From: Panaeolus papilionaceus
Lineage: Eukaryota; Basidiomycota; Agaricomycetes; Agaricales
Length of the DNA stretch: 64,000 bases
Direction: 5' to 3'
Assembly: GCA_015501605.1 (NCBI GenBank)
Contig: JADNRZ010000008.1
Location: 1,922,001 to 1,986,000 of the forward strand
Made by a program: the position numbers and the translations under genes. Under the pieces are notes generated by a model, which ran no database searches, was not told where the DNA came from, and saw only the letters and a list, made by a program, of their open reading frames with translations. This document shows positions 49,521 to 61,416 of this stretch, piece after piece; position 1 is the first letter of the stretch; every line of letters begins with the position of its first letter.

Positions 49521-50504
49521 TCAATCGAGTAAAGACAGCCAGACAAAAAAGCTCAATATCAAGATGACGAGCCATGATCTCGGAGGTTAGGGGACTAAAG
49601 CGACCATCATGGACATGTCGACGAAATCTGTTCTGTCGACTGTCGTATGAGGGTGGATTGGGTGGGTAAAATCTGGAAGCGCATTGAGATCAAAGGATAA
49701 GGGAGGCTAGGAGAGCTGATGACACGTTGACAGTGATGAATAGAAGTAGATCTTGATAGAGTGGTGACGATGGAAGCACACAGCGATGGAGAGCGATAGA
49801 GTGAACTGAAAGGACGACGATCTGATAAGATAGAAAAGGGGAAAAAATCCACGTCATCATTCAAGGACGACATGAACGCTCACGACGACGGTCGAGATAC
49901 GATGAAAGAGTGTGCCACGGAGGAGTTGCGAACTTTTGAATAAAGTCTATCCTTTCGAATAAAATGGAGTAGAACAAGTGGACGGAGTGCGTGTACAGAA
50001 AATTCAAAGCATCCATGAGCACCAGATCCTACTACTTCCAAATATCAACCGAAAAGATCGCTACTACAGACTCTATGGATGGTTCATCTGCAAGGTGTGC
50101 AGTGGATGAGGAACAGGACCAAAGGCAGAGTGCGAGGCTGATGGGGAGATGATGATGATGGGGGAAAGGAAGAAAGAACCGACGTGTCAACTGCTAATTA
50201 TGTGAGGTCCGAATCTTATCTTATCGGGGGAGCATAAATTAGGTGCATCCTGATCGAAAGTTAGATGATAGATAAAACCAAAAACGGTGACGATAAGTCC
50301 AGAATGCCTGATTCTCATCTTACAATACAAGTTTAAGAGTATGAACACCGAAATTAACGGTTGTTGTACGATAAGATATGAGTGATGAGATAATCGGGAG
50401 ACTTGCCTCACGTCTGACATGCACGCAACTGTTAACTACACTTTGCCTCTAACGCTCATATCTCATACTTTCGGCATCACATACACTTTCCAACTGTTAT
50501 TGTC
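49521..50504. other. Intergenic, no gene seen
   Basis: End of the repeat region and upstream flank of GTPase-like gene B. 49590-49720 resembles 45735-45900. Confidence 0.5.
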
Positions 50505-51811
50505 ATGTTGCCTGAACTCAGACGCCTCCGAATCACTGGTGATATCTCTATCAAACCAGTAACTGGTGCAGAGCCCGAGATCCCATACTTAATTCTGTAT
50601 GTGTGATTCGTACGAAATATGATGGTCCAACACATATTTAGTGACTGAATCTATATAGTATCATAGGACCGACAGGAGCCGGTAAAAGCGCAGTAAGTCA
50701 GCAACTATCCATCTCATTCAGATCCAATGTAGCTGAATATCGTTACATTGATGCATCTTAAGTTCATCGAAGCACTTGCGGGCGAATCTCAGCAACTTTC
50801 AATCTCCAAAGATCAACTGGCGGGATATACACAAACTGTGAACGCTTACCAGGTTGTAAATGTGAAATTTGGTCCTGATCCCATGTATCTGGTCGATACC
50901 CCCGGATTTTCGGACTCGAAGATCTCGGAGGTCGAAATTATGGACATGGTTAGGAAGTGGCTGAATGGCAATCAGTAAGATAATTCCTCCTATCTGGCAC
51001 ATTGAATTCCTCTAATTTCTACTTTTAGGTTCGGATATGTTGACCAGATATTATATATGATCCCAATCTCAGGAACTCGACTGACAGGAAGTCGGCGCAG
51101 GACGATTGATATGCTCAAGCAGTTCCTGGCACCCACTGGCGGACGGGACCTGGAATCAGTGAAATTCGTAACCACTATGTGGGACACATTACACAATGAA
51201 GACACTCGAATGCGAGCAGAGTCCAATTTTGCTCAACTGAGAGATGAAGTTTTCAAGGTAAGTATTGAAGTTTGTCTGTGGTCACTCTGCTTCCGTTGAC
51301 TTGGTCTCTGAAGGACTTTGTTGGAGGGTATTCAGTATCGATAACTAGATTTACGAATACCAGGAACTCTGCATTGGAAGTGCTGGATGCTGGAAACCGT
51401 TTTTGGGTGGCTTCATTTTCTAGCCCCATATCTTCAGCACACCCCAACCTCTACCATGATCTACACGAGCGCATTGAGGGTGCTCTTCAGGCGAAACAGA
51501 TGATCAAGTTGGAACTGGCCCAACCCGATGCGCAAACTAATGCAGAACTCAGGGCCATCTTCAAGCGGAATGAGGCAGAGAATCACGAGATACTTACCAG
51601 GTTAATCGGCCAGCTGGCGAACTTCAGACACATTCCCAAAGGTTTTGAAAAGGCTCATCGGTGTCTCCAAGCTTCAATCAAGGTGATGCAAAGCGCACCA
51701 CTGCCACCCTTCTTCCAATCTCCCACTCTGTCAGCTGACAACTCAGCTGCCCCTTCAAGTGACCAACATACAACTATTCTCCGAGGTCGTGACTCCACTC
51801 ATCCTACCTAG
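50505..51811 (+). CDS. P-loop GTPase-like protein B, C-terminus cut by hAT insertion
   Basis: Five exons: 50505-50596, 50659-50692, 50763-50974, 51029-51257, 51314-51811 (1065 nt, 354 aa). It matches gene A in layout, including a 34-nt P-loop exon. G1 is GPTGAGKS at residues 34-41, G3 DTPGF; at G4 TTMWD replaces (N/T)KxD. The C-terminal half is helical (HERIEGALQAKQMIKLELAQ and on) and the end Ser/Pro-rich. The stop TAG (51809-51811) is the first three bases of the hAT terminal repeat. Beyond the element the same frame continues from 55722 for 22 codons to TAA at 55788-55790, so the uninterrupted gene was only slightly longer. The protein may still work. Confidence 0.82.
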
Positions 51812-54800
51812 TGATGTGCGGGCCCGGCTTGGCCTGAAAGCTCCGGCTTTGGCCTGGCTCAAGGGAGCCTTGGCCTATAAGAAACGAAGGCCGGGCCAGT
51901 AGTGAGCGGCTCAGGCTTGGCCTGGCCTGGCTTTGGCCTAAGCCCCGGCTTTTGAATAGAACAAACGAAATGAAATGAATTATTTAAATCAATACAGTAC
52001 TTATACATCAGAATCTTCGAGGTCCAGAATAGTACTCCATGATTTAGGTGCGGGCTCATCCTTCTAATCCGGATCATTGTCATCATCAACAACATCAAAC
52101 TCGTCCTCCATGAAAGCTGTAGTAGGCGGCTCACGAAAAATGAGATCAGTTGTGTAGAGCGACTTGAGAAATTGCAAGGCCTCCACAATATCACCTTTCA
52201 GGCGATTTCAGCGTTTGGAGATAGTAATTCCAGCTGCAGAAAATGCCCGCTCACTTGAGACGGAGGACCCCATGATAGCGAGATAGTCAAAAGCAAGAGA
52301 CGCCCACGTCGGAAGCCGTCTTGCATTTATCTATAGAGATAAGTAAGTGATGAATATCAAATTTGAAAACTTAATTACTTACACCCCACCATTGAACAAT
52401 ATCTAAATCCTCTTCAACCTCGTCCTCACCATCAATGTACCTTTCAAACTCCCGAAGCCAAGGTTCTTTCTCGCATGTGGCCCGATGTGACTTGCGTGTG
52501 GTCGTTGGGGCGTCACTGTCGTCGGAGTCATCAGAATTATCAGTGCGACGTGGTTTTTTTCTTGATGGTGCAGATGTTGTACCACTAGAACCGTGAATCT
52601 CGTCGTAACGGTCCTTAAACTAATTCAAGGTAGTGAGCAAAGTGAGATCAAATAATATATGTGCACATACAATTGACTTGGCTGATTCCAAGACGTCGGT
52701 CTGTAGATCCTTCGGCCAATTCTGCTTAAAGTAGACCATTTTGTTTCCTGGGTCAAGCACTACATAGCAAACATTCAGAAATCAATTAAATAAAAATAAA
52801 GGGAGCAGACTTACAAAGAGAGAAAGTGTATGCATGCGATGATGCAGTCTTGACATAGTACTTGTTGATTTTATCTGCACCAGCCATGAGTGCAGCAGTG
52901 AAAGGAGCATATGAGTCCTTTTGAGCACAAGAACTCCATGCATGATGTAATCGCTCCAGAGCAGGAATAGCAGCGTGAAGGCATGGTGTGTTTTCATACG
53001 AGAATGCCTGCTGATATTTTTCGGCAAACTGATAAACATATATTAGCCAAGATGGGCGAACAGTAGATTACAGATAAACACAACCTACCTTAAGTAACTT
53101 CACAAGGGTCTCGATGAGCGACCACTCAGTTTTTGTTGGCAGGAGTCCATCAATTTGCGGCTGTTTGCTAAGGTCTGGCTCATCGCAACTTAACTCGTAG
53201 ATAAAATCTTTGATAAACTTATTGATAATTGTTAGCGATCACAAAACTTATAATGAGATAACAACTTACAAGCATCAGCTCAATTGCTCGGATGAGCATG
53301 GCAAGTGTTGATGACCAGCGGACCTTCATATCGAGAATAAGGGTCTTTGGAATCTCAACACGTCCAATTTGAAGTGATTTGAACCGTTCCTTTCGCTTTG
53401 CAGAGGATCTGACCTAGAATTGAAGTTAGCATTGGATAATGAGCAGACGATCAATATCATACCTTGACTGCAATTCCTTGCACGAGTCCAACAATGTCGC
53501 ATTCAGTAATACTAGTGTCAGCATCCAGAGTTGAGGTTATCATGGTAGATTCAATGTATGCCACCTTGGAATATGTACTGATCAAGGCTTGCGTTGCGAG
53601 ATTGATGACATGGGCAAGACAACTGTATCCAGAAGTAAATATATGAAGGTGGGTTGAATTAAAACACCTACCGTATGTGATATGCATGCCACTCCCAGCT
53701 CTTCATGTGAGAGCGCTTGGGCATCTTGTTGAGGTGATGCACAAAATTAACGAGCATGGTAAGATTGTTTGAAGCATTATCGCATGTAATCCATCCAACC
53801 TGGGGGACACATAATATATATCAGGCATTCAAGATGCATCAAGCATGAAAACTCACCTTGGTTTCAATACCCAGTCGACACACCACTTTAAAAAGTGCAC
53901 AGCCCAGTCGAACACCGTCGTGTGCTGTGTTCATCTCTGTGAATCCGAAAAGGGCACTTTTGTGGATCCAGACATTGGGCGAGATTTCCTCAATCCAATG
54001 GCCAGTGACAGCAAAGTAAGCATTCACGTTAGATGCTTGCCATGCGTCACAGGTCATTGAAATTGAGCCTGTTTTCGCTGTCTAACATACTCAGTTAATT
54101 GCTACCTCAAAACATAAATGGTTTATCACTCACCTTGAGACGATCACGAAGTGATGCTAGATTCTTCTTAAACAGCTCAATGATGTATTCACGTGTCTTT
54201 TTTTGACTGGGAATTACAACACCGTGAGTCGAGCGTGCCGCAACATCAATCCTCTCCTTAAATCGAGGGTGATCGAGTGCCTGAATGGGCTGTGTTCAAG
54301 GTCAGTGTAAGAAAGCGAATACAGAGCATAAAATAGACTAACCTGATTCGTTTCAATGAGCCATTGAATTGCCGCCTCACGAAAGAGTTTGTCTGAATAC
54401 GGCACCACCCTCTCCGGGTTGGACACTACTGTGTGGGGATCAATAGATGTTTGCTGTGTGCGATCCTGTGCTTGTGCTGCTTCCTTGCGTCGTTTTACGG
54501 CCAATGGGAGTTTTGAAATGAAGTTGTTCTTCTCTGCCCACTTGTTGTACATTCCCTACACCAATAGCAGCAGAACAAGTCCAAAAATTAGTACATGCAT
54601 TGGTATCTGAGAATACAATGAACTCACCTCATGAAAAGCCTCCAAATGATGCCTGCATGTTGTCGCCTCAGATGTAATCATCTTTTCAATGTTATTTTTT
54701 TTCCTGGATGAGGATTATAAATATTAGTGTCATTAAAAATGGGACGCAGAGGGATAGACATACCAGCACACATGACATTTCCTGAACCACTTCCCATTTG

Positions 54801-55713
54801 CTCCCCGTACAGAAGCATCAAAGAAATGGTCTAAATCCTTAGAGCGGTCCTTCAAGGATACCTTGGGTGGTAGAGAATTGACCTCCGAGTCTGGCAGAGT
54901 ATTTCGGGTTTCTGACTCAAGTGAGACTGACCGGGGGCGTTTTGATGATGACGATGGTGCTGCAACAGGATTGGTGGCAGGAGTGTCATCGTTGCTCACT
55001 GTATTTGAGGGGGGTGTTGGAGAGGTGGATGTTGCTGGATTGATGCTGTTGGGAGTGACAGCAGAAGTCGTTGAGACGGGAGTGACAGAAGGGGCAGAGT
55101 TGGAAGGGACAGGGTGAGGAGACAGGTGTGATTGTGAGTCAGCAATGGCAGTGTGTGAGACTGCTCGTGCTTCTCTGGCTTCTCTGTGGGAGCGCATCTC
55201 CAAATCGGCGAGATTGGATGGGTCCACAACCTTCTGTGAAGGTTTTCGTATCCTTTTGTTCCCGTCATTGACAGGCTGGTGCACAGTTGAAGATGACATA
55301 TTGGATAAACCACTTGTTACAACACAATGAAATATTTTTTAAATATGCCCACTGTTGGGGCCCGGGGGATTTTTTTTTTCTGCAGCCTTGCACAGAACAG
55401 CAAGCGATGGCTGAAATAACTATATAGTTCTGCCTTTCGGCATCTCTCGGCTCAATTTTGAAATATTTGAAATACTCTGAAGTATGGATAATAATTCAAT
55501 AAACAAAATTTGTTCTAGACGCACACATTAGGTCATGTGCAACATTCTCAAGCCGCGGCCTGGGCTGTTGGCTTTGGCTTCACAAAATATCAGGCCGGGC
55601 CACAGGCCAGCATTTAGCGCTGGCTTTGGCATGGCCTGGCTTGGCCTGTAGGGTGAATATCTGGCTTGGCCTGGCCTGGCTTTTGGCATCAGGCCAAAGC
55701 CAGCACATCACTA
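51809..55713 (-). mobile_element. hAT DNA transposon, 3.9 kb
   Basis: TIRs TAGTGATGTGC (51809) and GCACATCACTA (ending 55713). The flanks ATCCTACC (51801-51808) and TTCCTATC (55714-55721) are 8 bp with two mismatches, a decayed target duplication. Subterminal regions are full of GGCCTGGC / GCCAGGCC motifs on both sides. It encodes one transposase on the minus strand. Confidence 0.9.
52064..55299 (-). pseudogene. hAT transposase with one in-frame stop in the dimerisation domain
   Basis: Thirteen exons: 55299-54764, 54703-54628, 54555-54343, 54289-54134, 54081-53857, 53799-53672, 53622-53463, 53413-53270, 53217-53089, 53028-52815, 52759-52671, 52619-52383, 52330-52064. Every junction keeps the frame. 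Features in order: Ser/Pro-rich N-terminus with a basic patch; BED-type zinc finger (CHVC ... CRHHLEAFH) across exons 1-2; the catalytic region starting SMTCDAWQASN and VGWITCDNASNN; CLAHVINLATQ; WSSTLAMLIRAIEL; and the C-terminal hAT dimerisation motif SSERAFSAAGITISKR. Directly after ISKR there is TGA at 52210-52208, then 47 more open codons (NRLKGDIVEALQFLKSLY ...) to TAG. Length to the TGA is 809 aa. Loss of the end of the dimerisation helix probably disables it. Confidence 0.85.
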
Positions 55714-57821
55714 TTCCTATCACATCCTCACTCTCAGAGGAGGGTTTGAACCAGGCAGCAAGGTGTCACGGAAACAAGTGGTTCAAGTAAAATGAAGATT
55801 AGAGGCAAAGGTGAGTCAAATTGTTGAATTGTCAATGTGGTTGTGCTCAGAACGCCTTATAGTGTGCGCCTTTCAGGTGTACATCATGCTCTGTTTTGTG
55901 TCCTGTGTTTTCTTTGTTTCATATTCCGCATTCAGGTCTGCTTCTCTTTGCCACATTGTGCTATGAGCCTCGATCTTTAATTTCATACCCTATCAGTCAT
56001 GTTCCCTGGTTCCATCTCATTTTTCAACCTGTGTTTCACTTGACTTAGCCAGAATATTTCTTGTTCCATTTTGTTGTTGCATATTTGCTAATCATCTAGT
56101 ACTCATTTAAAACCTATTCATTTACTTGCCTTTGATGTCTCCAATTAACAAGTGAATGTCAGGAAAACGAAAAGAAAGCCCAGTATAAACAATACACCGA
56201 AGTCAATACTGCCAAGGTGGGTAAACACAACATCTCATTACTTTAACTTGATATTCAGCTTTGACATGCTTCCATGGTAATCTTTTCTGACCTCCTCATA
56301 CCTGTCATTCGTGACCCACTATCTCCAACTTCACACAAGTGAATACAATACAAGGTCATCATATCATCCATCGTATCCTCGCTCTTTTGGTGACCCCTCA
56401 CAAAATCATGCCCTACTATCATCGACCCAGTACTTCGTTCCAACCTGAACTTCATGCAGTCATGAAATTTAGCGGGGAAAAGTGACAGCTCGTTCCCGAG
56501 AGTGACAAATTCCCTGCCAAAACGTAACGCGGCACGAAGTCCTGGTTAAAACGAAGTACTGGTCGGTGATAGTACCGTTGACCAGAACCGCAGAGTTGGA
56601 TTTTGCTCGGTTCGGTTGGCACATGACGACACCCCCTTTGATGATGTCCCATGCCCTATTTATTGAGATAGCCTTCAACTCAGCTTTGTCCAAGTCAACC
56701 AATGCAGCACATTTTCATGGAGAATATAGTTTATGTGCTAAAATTTTTACTTCATTTTATATTCGAAGCATTAAATATACTCAAACAGGTGGGTCTGGTG
56801 ACGAGACAGGACCAACTAACTGATAGTGTTAGCATGTCTTCTTCGTGTTCAAGCATACAATTTCATGATCACGTAGATGTAGAAAATTGCAGTCAGAACA
56901 AATAAATGATGTCTGATGAGGCTGATAAAACACGCATCCATTTATTTCCGGAGGGGTAGCAGTAGGATAATAAATCATAGCAAACACATAATCAGTCATC
57001 ATGGGTGAGACCAGTGAGGGTGGTGATTATGATATGAGGTGAGTGGTTATGTTAACCATGTAATTATGTGTGAGTCAGAGCAATAACTGGAAGTTTGGGG
57101 GACTGAATATAAAGTTGGCACTGGCAATGGCAATGCTGGGCAACCACACACATAAGAAATGTGTTGAATTAGCTTGGACCAAAACCAGCAACAGCAGCAG
57201 CTGTATGCGAGAGTAAATGATGGTGGACATCAGAAACAATTAAGGTACAGCTAAACCGGAACAAAATTAAACTGGGGCTCAAATACAAAGTTTGGCAAGC
57301 AAAACATGGTCAATTTGAAAGGTAAGCTATTCAAGCCGGGAAAATCATCATTTCAAGTTGTATATATGATATACCAAATGAACCACTATAAAATGGACAA
57401 AATAGGGATAAACAGACGACAAGAAGTTGATGAAAAAGGGATATAAAATGACACAACAGTGCATAAAAAATGAAGAGTGCCACTGAAAGTGTGAAGACAG
57501 TGAAGTAAAGGGGACAGCGAATATTGTGGTTGAGGTCAGGCACCTTCTGTAGAGTGATGAAATCAGGAAGACTAGGATTGGTTGTGAGCATTGTCTTTGG
57601 AGGGCATGTGCGCAGTCCTGATTCCAGGGTGTACATGTGTGAGTGATGTATTGTACAAATTGCCTAAAATCACAACAACAGATGTCTGTGGGCATGAGGC
57701 TTATCAGCGAGTTCTGCTGTTTCGATCGACTCATCACAGACTGTCAAAACAGAGACGCCAACACATGCAAATGGATAGCCTCTGAAATATGATGCCGCGT
57801 CTGCAACCTAAAGCCAGATAT
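55714..57821. other. No gene supported
   Basis: 55722-55790 is the displaced end of GTPase-like gene B. The rest has no recognisable gene. A minus ORF at 56702-56469 (VDLDKAELKAISINRAWDII ...) has protein-like composition but no known domain and may be a remnant. Confidence 0.4.
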
Positions 57822-58123
57822 TGTCAGGGGATCTGTCACAGAACCCCCACCCTAGCGCGGTTACGGTGCACAGCCTGGTCATCATCTCTAGATCACTGTA
57901 CAGCCGCCCGTTGCATCATTGATACCCCTGTCGTAGTGCGCAGCCTCCTTTCCTGATTGTTTCGTCACCATCATTTGATATCGCATAGCCTTAGCCTATT
58001 CTTAGATTTAGTGCACAGCATACCGGTAGATAGTTTATCCGATGTAGTATATAGGCCAGTGGGGATCAGGATGATTCCTCACTCGATTATCAACTTGGCT
58101 TCTGGGCATTCCTATCCCTTACA
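57822..58123 (+). repeat. 5' LTR of the KH retroelement
   Basis: 302 bp, TG...CA ends, same sequence as 59286-59587. Confidence 0.9.
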
Positions 58124-58224
58124 TCATAATCGAGTCTCTACAGCAGTCTGCACCTCCCTAGCTCACTGCACACCATCTACTCCTCATCCTACAAGCCCTA
58201 CCCTTCGCCCACACCCTGCTCCCA

Positions 58225-59247
58225 ATGTCTACTACACCAGAGATGTCCTTGGAAGAATTCGTCACTGAACAGTTCGACCAACTCTATGAGCGGATGAGGC
58301 TGCTCCAGGAGGAGCTTCGCTCCGTCACCAACCAGCTCTCTACCCAACAGACTATTGCAGCTATCGCACCTACCCAACCCTCTCGCCGTCAGCGGAAGAA
58401 GGCTGAGCCTCCCGCCCCACCGGCTCCTACTCCCCCACAAGGCACTATTCCCACCCACCTTCATATGTCGGGCACCTACCCTCAGAAGGACGACAAACCC
58501 GATCAGCAGTTGCTCACTGTCATTGTACCCGACGCGATGGCAGCGCACCTGGTTGGGCGAGGTGGAAGGGGTCTTAAACAGATCCATGACTTATCTGGTG
58601 CGCACATCCGAGCCTTTGAGGTAAAGGACGGATCAGCTGGTGCCCGCCACGTCTCTATTCGCGGTACCGACTCTCAAGTTGGTAATGCCCTTGTCGTATT
58701 GGGCAAGCGGCTCGCTCGTCGCCGAGTCTGCGCCCCTAGGCAGCGGGATGCTCCGGGTCCTGCTTGTGATGCCAGTGGGAGGCCAACCGCTGGGAAGTTC
58801 CGTGAAGCCCCTGTTCCCATTGTTCAGGCTGCTCCGGCCACTCAGCCCCCCTCGCCACCATCAATTCCTCAGTCCGCCGCTCTAACCCCTGCAGCACCGT
58901 CGGCAACTCCTACCCCTGCTCCAGGCTCTACTCCGGTCGTCCCCTCCATCGTCATGAACACGGCCGCCCCACCTTCACCGGTGGCTACCCCAGGTGCTCG
59001 ATCAGCTTCGACGACACCTGTGAACCAGCCCAACACTCCCATCGCGCCTACAGCCGTGATGCAGACCGCCAACCCTACCCCGGCACTCTCGCCTGGCTCG
59101 CCGATGAGCATTGATGCGATGAGAGCCCACTTCTCAGCACTTGCGCCCACTCTTGGGAACCCTATCCCCCCCACTGCTCCTTCAAGGGGTGGTCGCGGTG
59201 TGGTTTTCCGGGAGCGCAGTGGACGAGGCGGTAGACGTGGAAGCTAA
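58225..59247 (+). CDS. KH-domain, RGG-tailed Gag-like protein of the LTR element
   Basis: A single exon, 340 aa. Residues ~8-42 look like a coiled coil (FDQLYERMRLLQEELRSVTN). A basic Arg/Lys patch and Pro-rich linker follow. Residues ~96-168 are a KH domain: LLTVIVPDAMAAHLVGRGGR, with the GxxG loop GRGG at 111-114, then GLKQIHDLSGAHIRA and GNALVVLGKRLARR. Residues ~190-320 are Pro/Ala/Thr-rich. The end (SRGGRGVVFRERSGRGGRRG) is an RGG box. KH and RGG both bind RNA, so a Gag-like packaging role is a reasonable inference; no zinc knuckle is present. Upstream ATG context is plain; no other in-frame start fits better. Confidence 0.85.
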   Translation: MSTTPEMSLEEFVTEQFDQLYERMRLLQEELRSVTNQLSTQQTIAAIAPTQPSRRQRKKAEPPAPPAPTPPQGTIPTHLHMSGTYPQKDDKPDQQLLTVIVPDAMAAHLVGRGGRGLKQIHDLSGAHIRAFEVKDGSAGARHVSIRGTDSQVGNALVVLGKRLARRRVCAPRQRDAPGPACDASGRPTAGKFREAPVPIVQAAPATQPPSPPSIPQSAALTPAAPSATPTPAPGSTPVVPSIVMNTAAPPSPVATPGARSASTTPVNQPNTPIAPTAVMQTANPTPALSPGSPMSIDAMRAHFSALAPTLGNPIPPTAPSRGGRGVVFRERSGRGGRRGS

Positions 59248-59285
59248 GGGATTTGCTGGGGCAGCAAATCTAGATGGGGAGATAG

Positions 59286-59587
59286 TGTCAGGGGATCTGT
59301 CACAGAACCCCCACCCTAGCGCGGTTACGGTGCACAGCCTGGTCATCATCTCTAGATCACTGTACAGCCGCCCGTTGCATCATTGATACCCCTGTCGTAG
59401 TGCGCAGCCTCCTTTCCTGATTGTTTCGTCACCATCATTTGATATCGCATAGCCTTAGCCTATTCTTAGATTTAGTGCACAGCATACCGGTAGATAGTTT
59501 ATCCGATGTAGTATATAGGCCAGTGGGGATCAGGATGATTCCTCACTCGATTATCAACTTGGCTTCTGGGCATTCCTATCCCTTACA
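59286..59587 (+). repeat. 3' LTR of the KH retroelement
   Basis: 302 bp, same sequence as 57822-58123, followed by the GATAT target duplication. Confidence 0.9.
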
Positions 59588-61190
59588 GATATGCACATAC
59601 AGCATGAGATCGTTAAACACTGCGGTTGTGCATATAACAAGATAGGATTAGGTCTTCATGACTACATGTTCATATATAGACATTTCAGGGAAAGGAGGGG
59701 TGTTGCAGGATCATCTAACCCACAAGAGCAAATCATGTTCTGATTTTTTTGCTGATGACCAAGTGCTTTAGAGCGCTTTTCATGAGCTCATTGTGACCAA
59801 GCTACACATAACGACACCTGTTAAGCACAAGTGTTGTTCGCCACATCCATCACTGTGTTAAAGCACCAAATGAACACAGGAGATAGGCAGTTCAAAAAAG
59901 AAAGAAAATAAAAACAATAAAACGATCCAATGTTGAAAAATGTCAATGTGTGCATCACTCTGATCTAGCAGGGCCTCAAGGTCGTGGGGGAACATCATTA
60001 TCAGAGGGAAGGGAGAGATTAACATACATCTGCTTGCAAGCAGGGGAAAAGCTTGCTTCAATCCGAGTTGTAAAATTCGAGCTGATTCTCAATATTTTGA
60101 TTCAAAAAAGACTACCTGCTATCCTCTACAGTGGCACAGATCTGCCAGCTTCAACTTACACTTTCACATCAGCTCATGTCAAGTTGGCTCCTCATCGGCA
60201 GCCCATGATACCCCCTCACCTTGTCTTTCCCGCCCCTATTTAAATTTCGATAGCTTCTATGAGACATACTTCTCTCCTTCCTGTTCTTCCAAGTAGTACA
60301 GAACCAATAATTGTCCCAGAAAAATCCTGTAGCTGATATGGGATAATGAGGGTCAAAATGATCCCTGAACATTTATATACTTGCATCAAAAATGCAGAAA
60401 TACATTGAATCAGAGCCATGGCATAAAATGAGTAGTTAAAATTGCCTTAGTGTTTTTATATGTACTTTTACTAGCATAATATATATACCCAGCATTAAAC
60501 AGGTGGCATATAAATAAAGTGAAGCAACTGTACCCATGAAATTGCAATATAGGTCCAGGACCATGTTTAAGTTGAATATAGTATCCTTATTCGAATGACA
60601 TCCAATGTTGTGCACATGCTGATAGTGAAATTGCAGAGGTAATGATTAACATTCATTAGGTGCTGTTGCTGGTCCTGGCAATGCTGATATATCCCTGCAT
60701 TGGTAGATTTCATCTATCATTTTCCCAGCATTTTCAATTTATTTCTGTTTGCATTTGGTCGCATTATTCATGCATCGGGCGCTATCAGGCAGCACTCTGT
60801 CCTTCTGATTTGGCAAATTTTGCTCACTGTTTGATGTTCATATTTCTCCCCCTTCATTGTACTTCCCCCTCCCTAGGCGCAAATACATATGGAGAGGAGA
60901 ACAAGGAAAGCTCCAGCCTAACAAGCCCAGACAAGCAGAATTTCAGTTCATATGCCTATGAGCTCGATGAATGTACAGAGTCAGTTTCACTGACAAGTAC
61001 ATGAGCTCTCGACTCTGCAAGGGTCGTTATTATCAGTGTCGTACTAGCTATTATATACAGTAGACAGAACTCAAATAAAGTGTGATACAGACGCTTCACA
61101 CAAGTGGTAGTGATGAATACCAAAGGTAATTGGACTGGTTGGTGAGTGAGGGCAAAGCCCATGCAGCACGGTAGGTGATTTGTATCCTAT
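59588..61190. other. No gene supported
   Basis: A/T-rich stretch between the KH retroelement and the copia element. No ORF with recognisable domains. Confidence 0.5.
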
Positions 61191-61416
61191 TGTAAACAGA
61201 GGTATGAGATTAGAATAGAATGATTAATTATATTCGCCATCGTGTATCTAGGTTTATATACAGGTAACGGAATAACTATGTACCATGATTTATAACTATA
61301 TTATCAAGAGCTTCGGGGACGAGTCAATTATCCATAATATAAGAATGAAATATATAATGTAAGAATGAAATAACTAAGCGCTGAGCTAAGGCGCGTCAGC
61401 GGGAATCTCGTCAACA
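61191..61416 (-). repeat. 3' LTR of the Ty1/copia element (tentative ends)
   Basis: On the minus strand a purine tract (AAAGGGGGAG) runs straight into TGTTGACGAG at 61416. A plausible end is TGTTTACA at 61198-61191, giving 226 bp with TG...CA ends. The 5' LTR is outside the window, so neither the end nor the target duplication can be confirmed. Confidence 0.5.

Larger units (their letters stand above)
57822..59587 (+). mobile_element. Small LTR retroelement carrying a KH-domain gene
   Basis: Two 302-bp direct repeats, identical by eye, start TGTCAGGGG and end CCCTTACA; GATAT flanks both sides (57817-57821 and 59588-59592), a 5-bp target duplication. The interior is 1,162 bp with a single ORF (58225-59247) and no protease, reverse transcriptase, RNase H or integrase, so it depends on another element. 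A purine-rich stretch (GATGGGGAGATAG) precedes the 3' LTR as expected for a polypurine tract. No typical TGG primer-binding site directly follows the 5' LTR. Confidence 0.9.

Noticed and set aside
54863..55313. ORFs opposite and beside the first hAT transposase exon
   Set aside because: Low-complexity shadows of the Ser/Pro-rich transposase N-terminus.
58198..58587. 129-aa minus-strand ORF in the KH element
   Set aside because: Antisense shadow of the KH gene; the plus frame has the domain and correct orientation to the polypurine tract.
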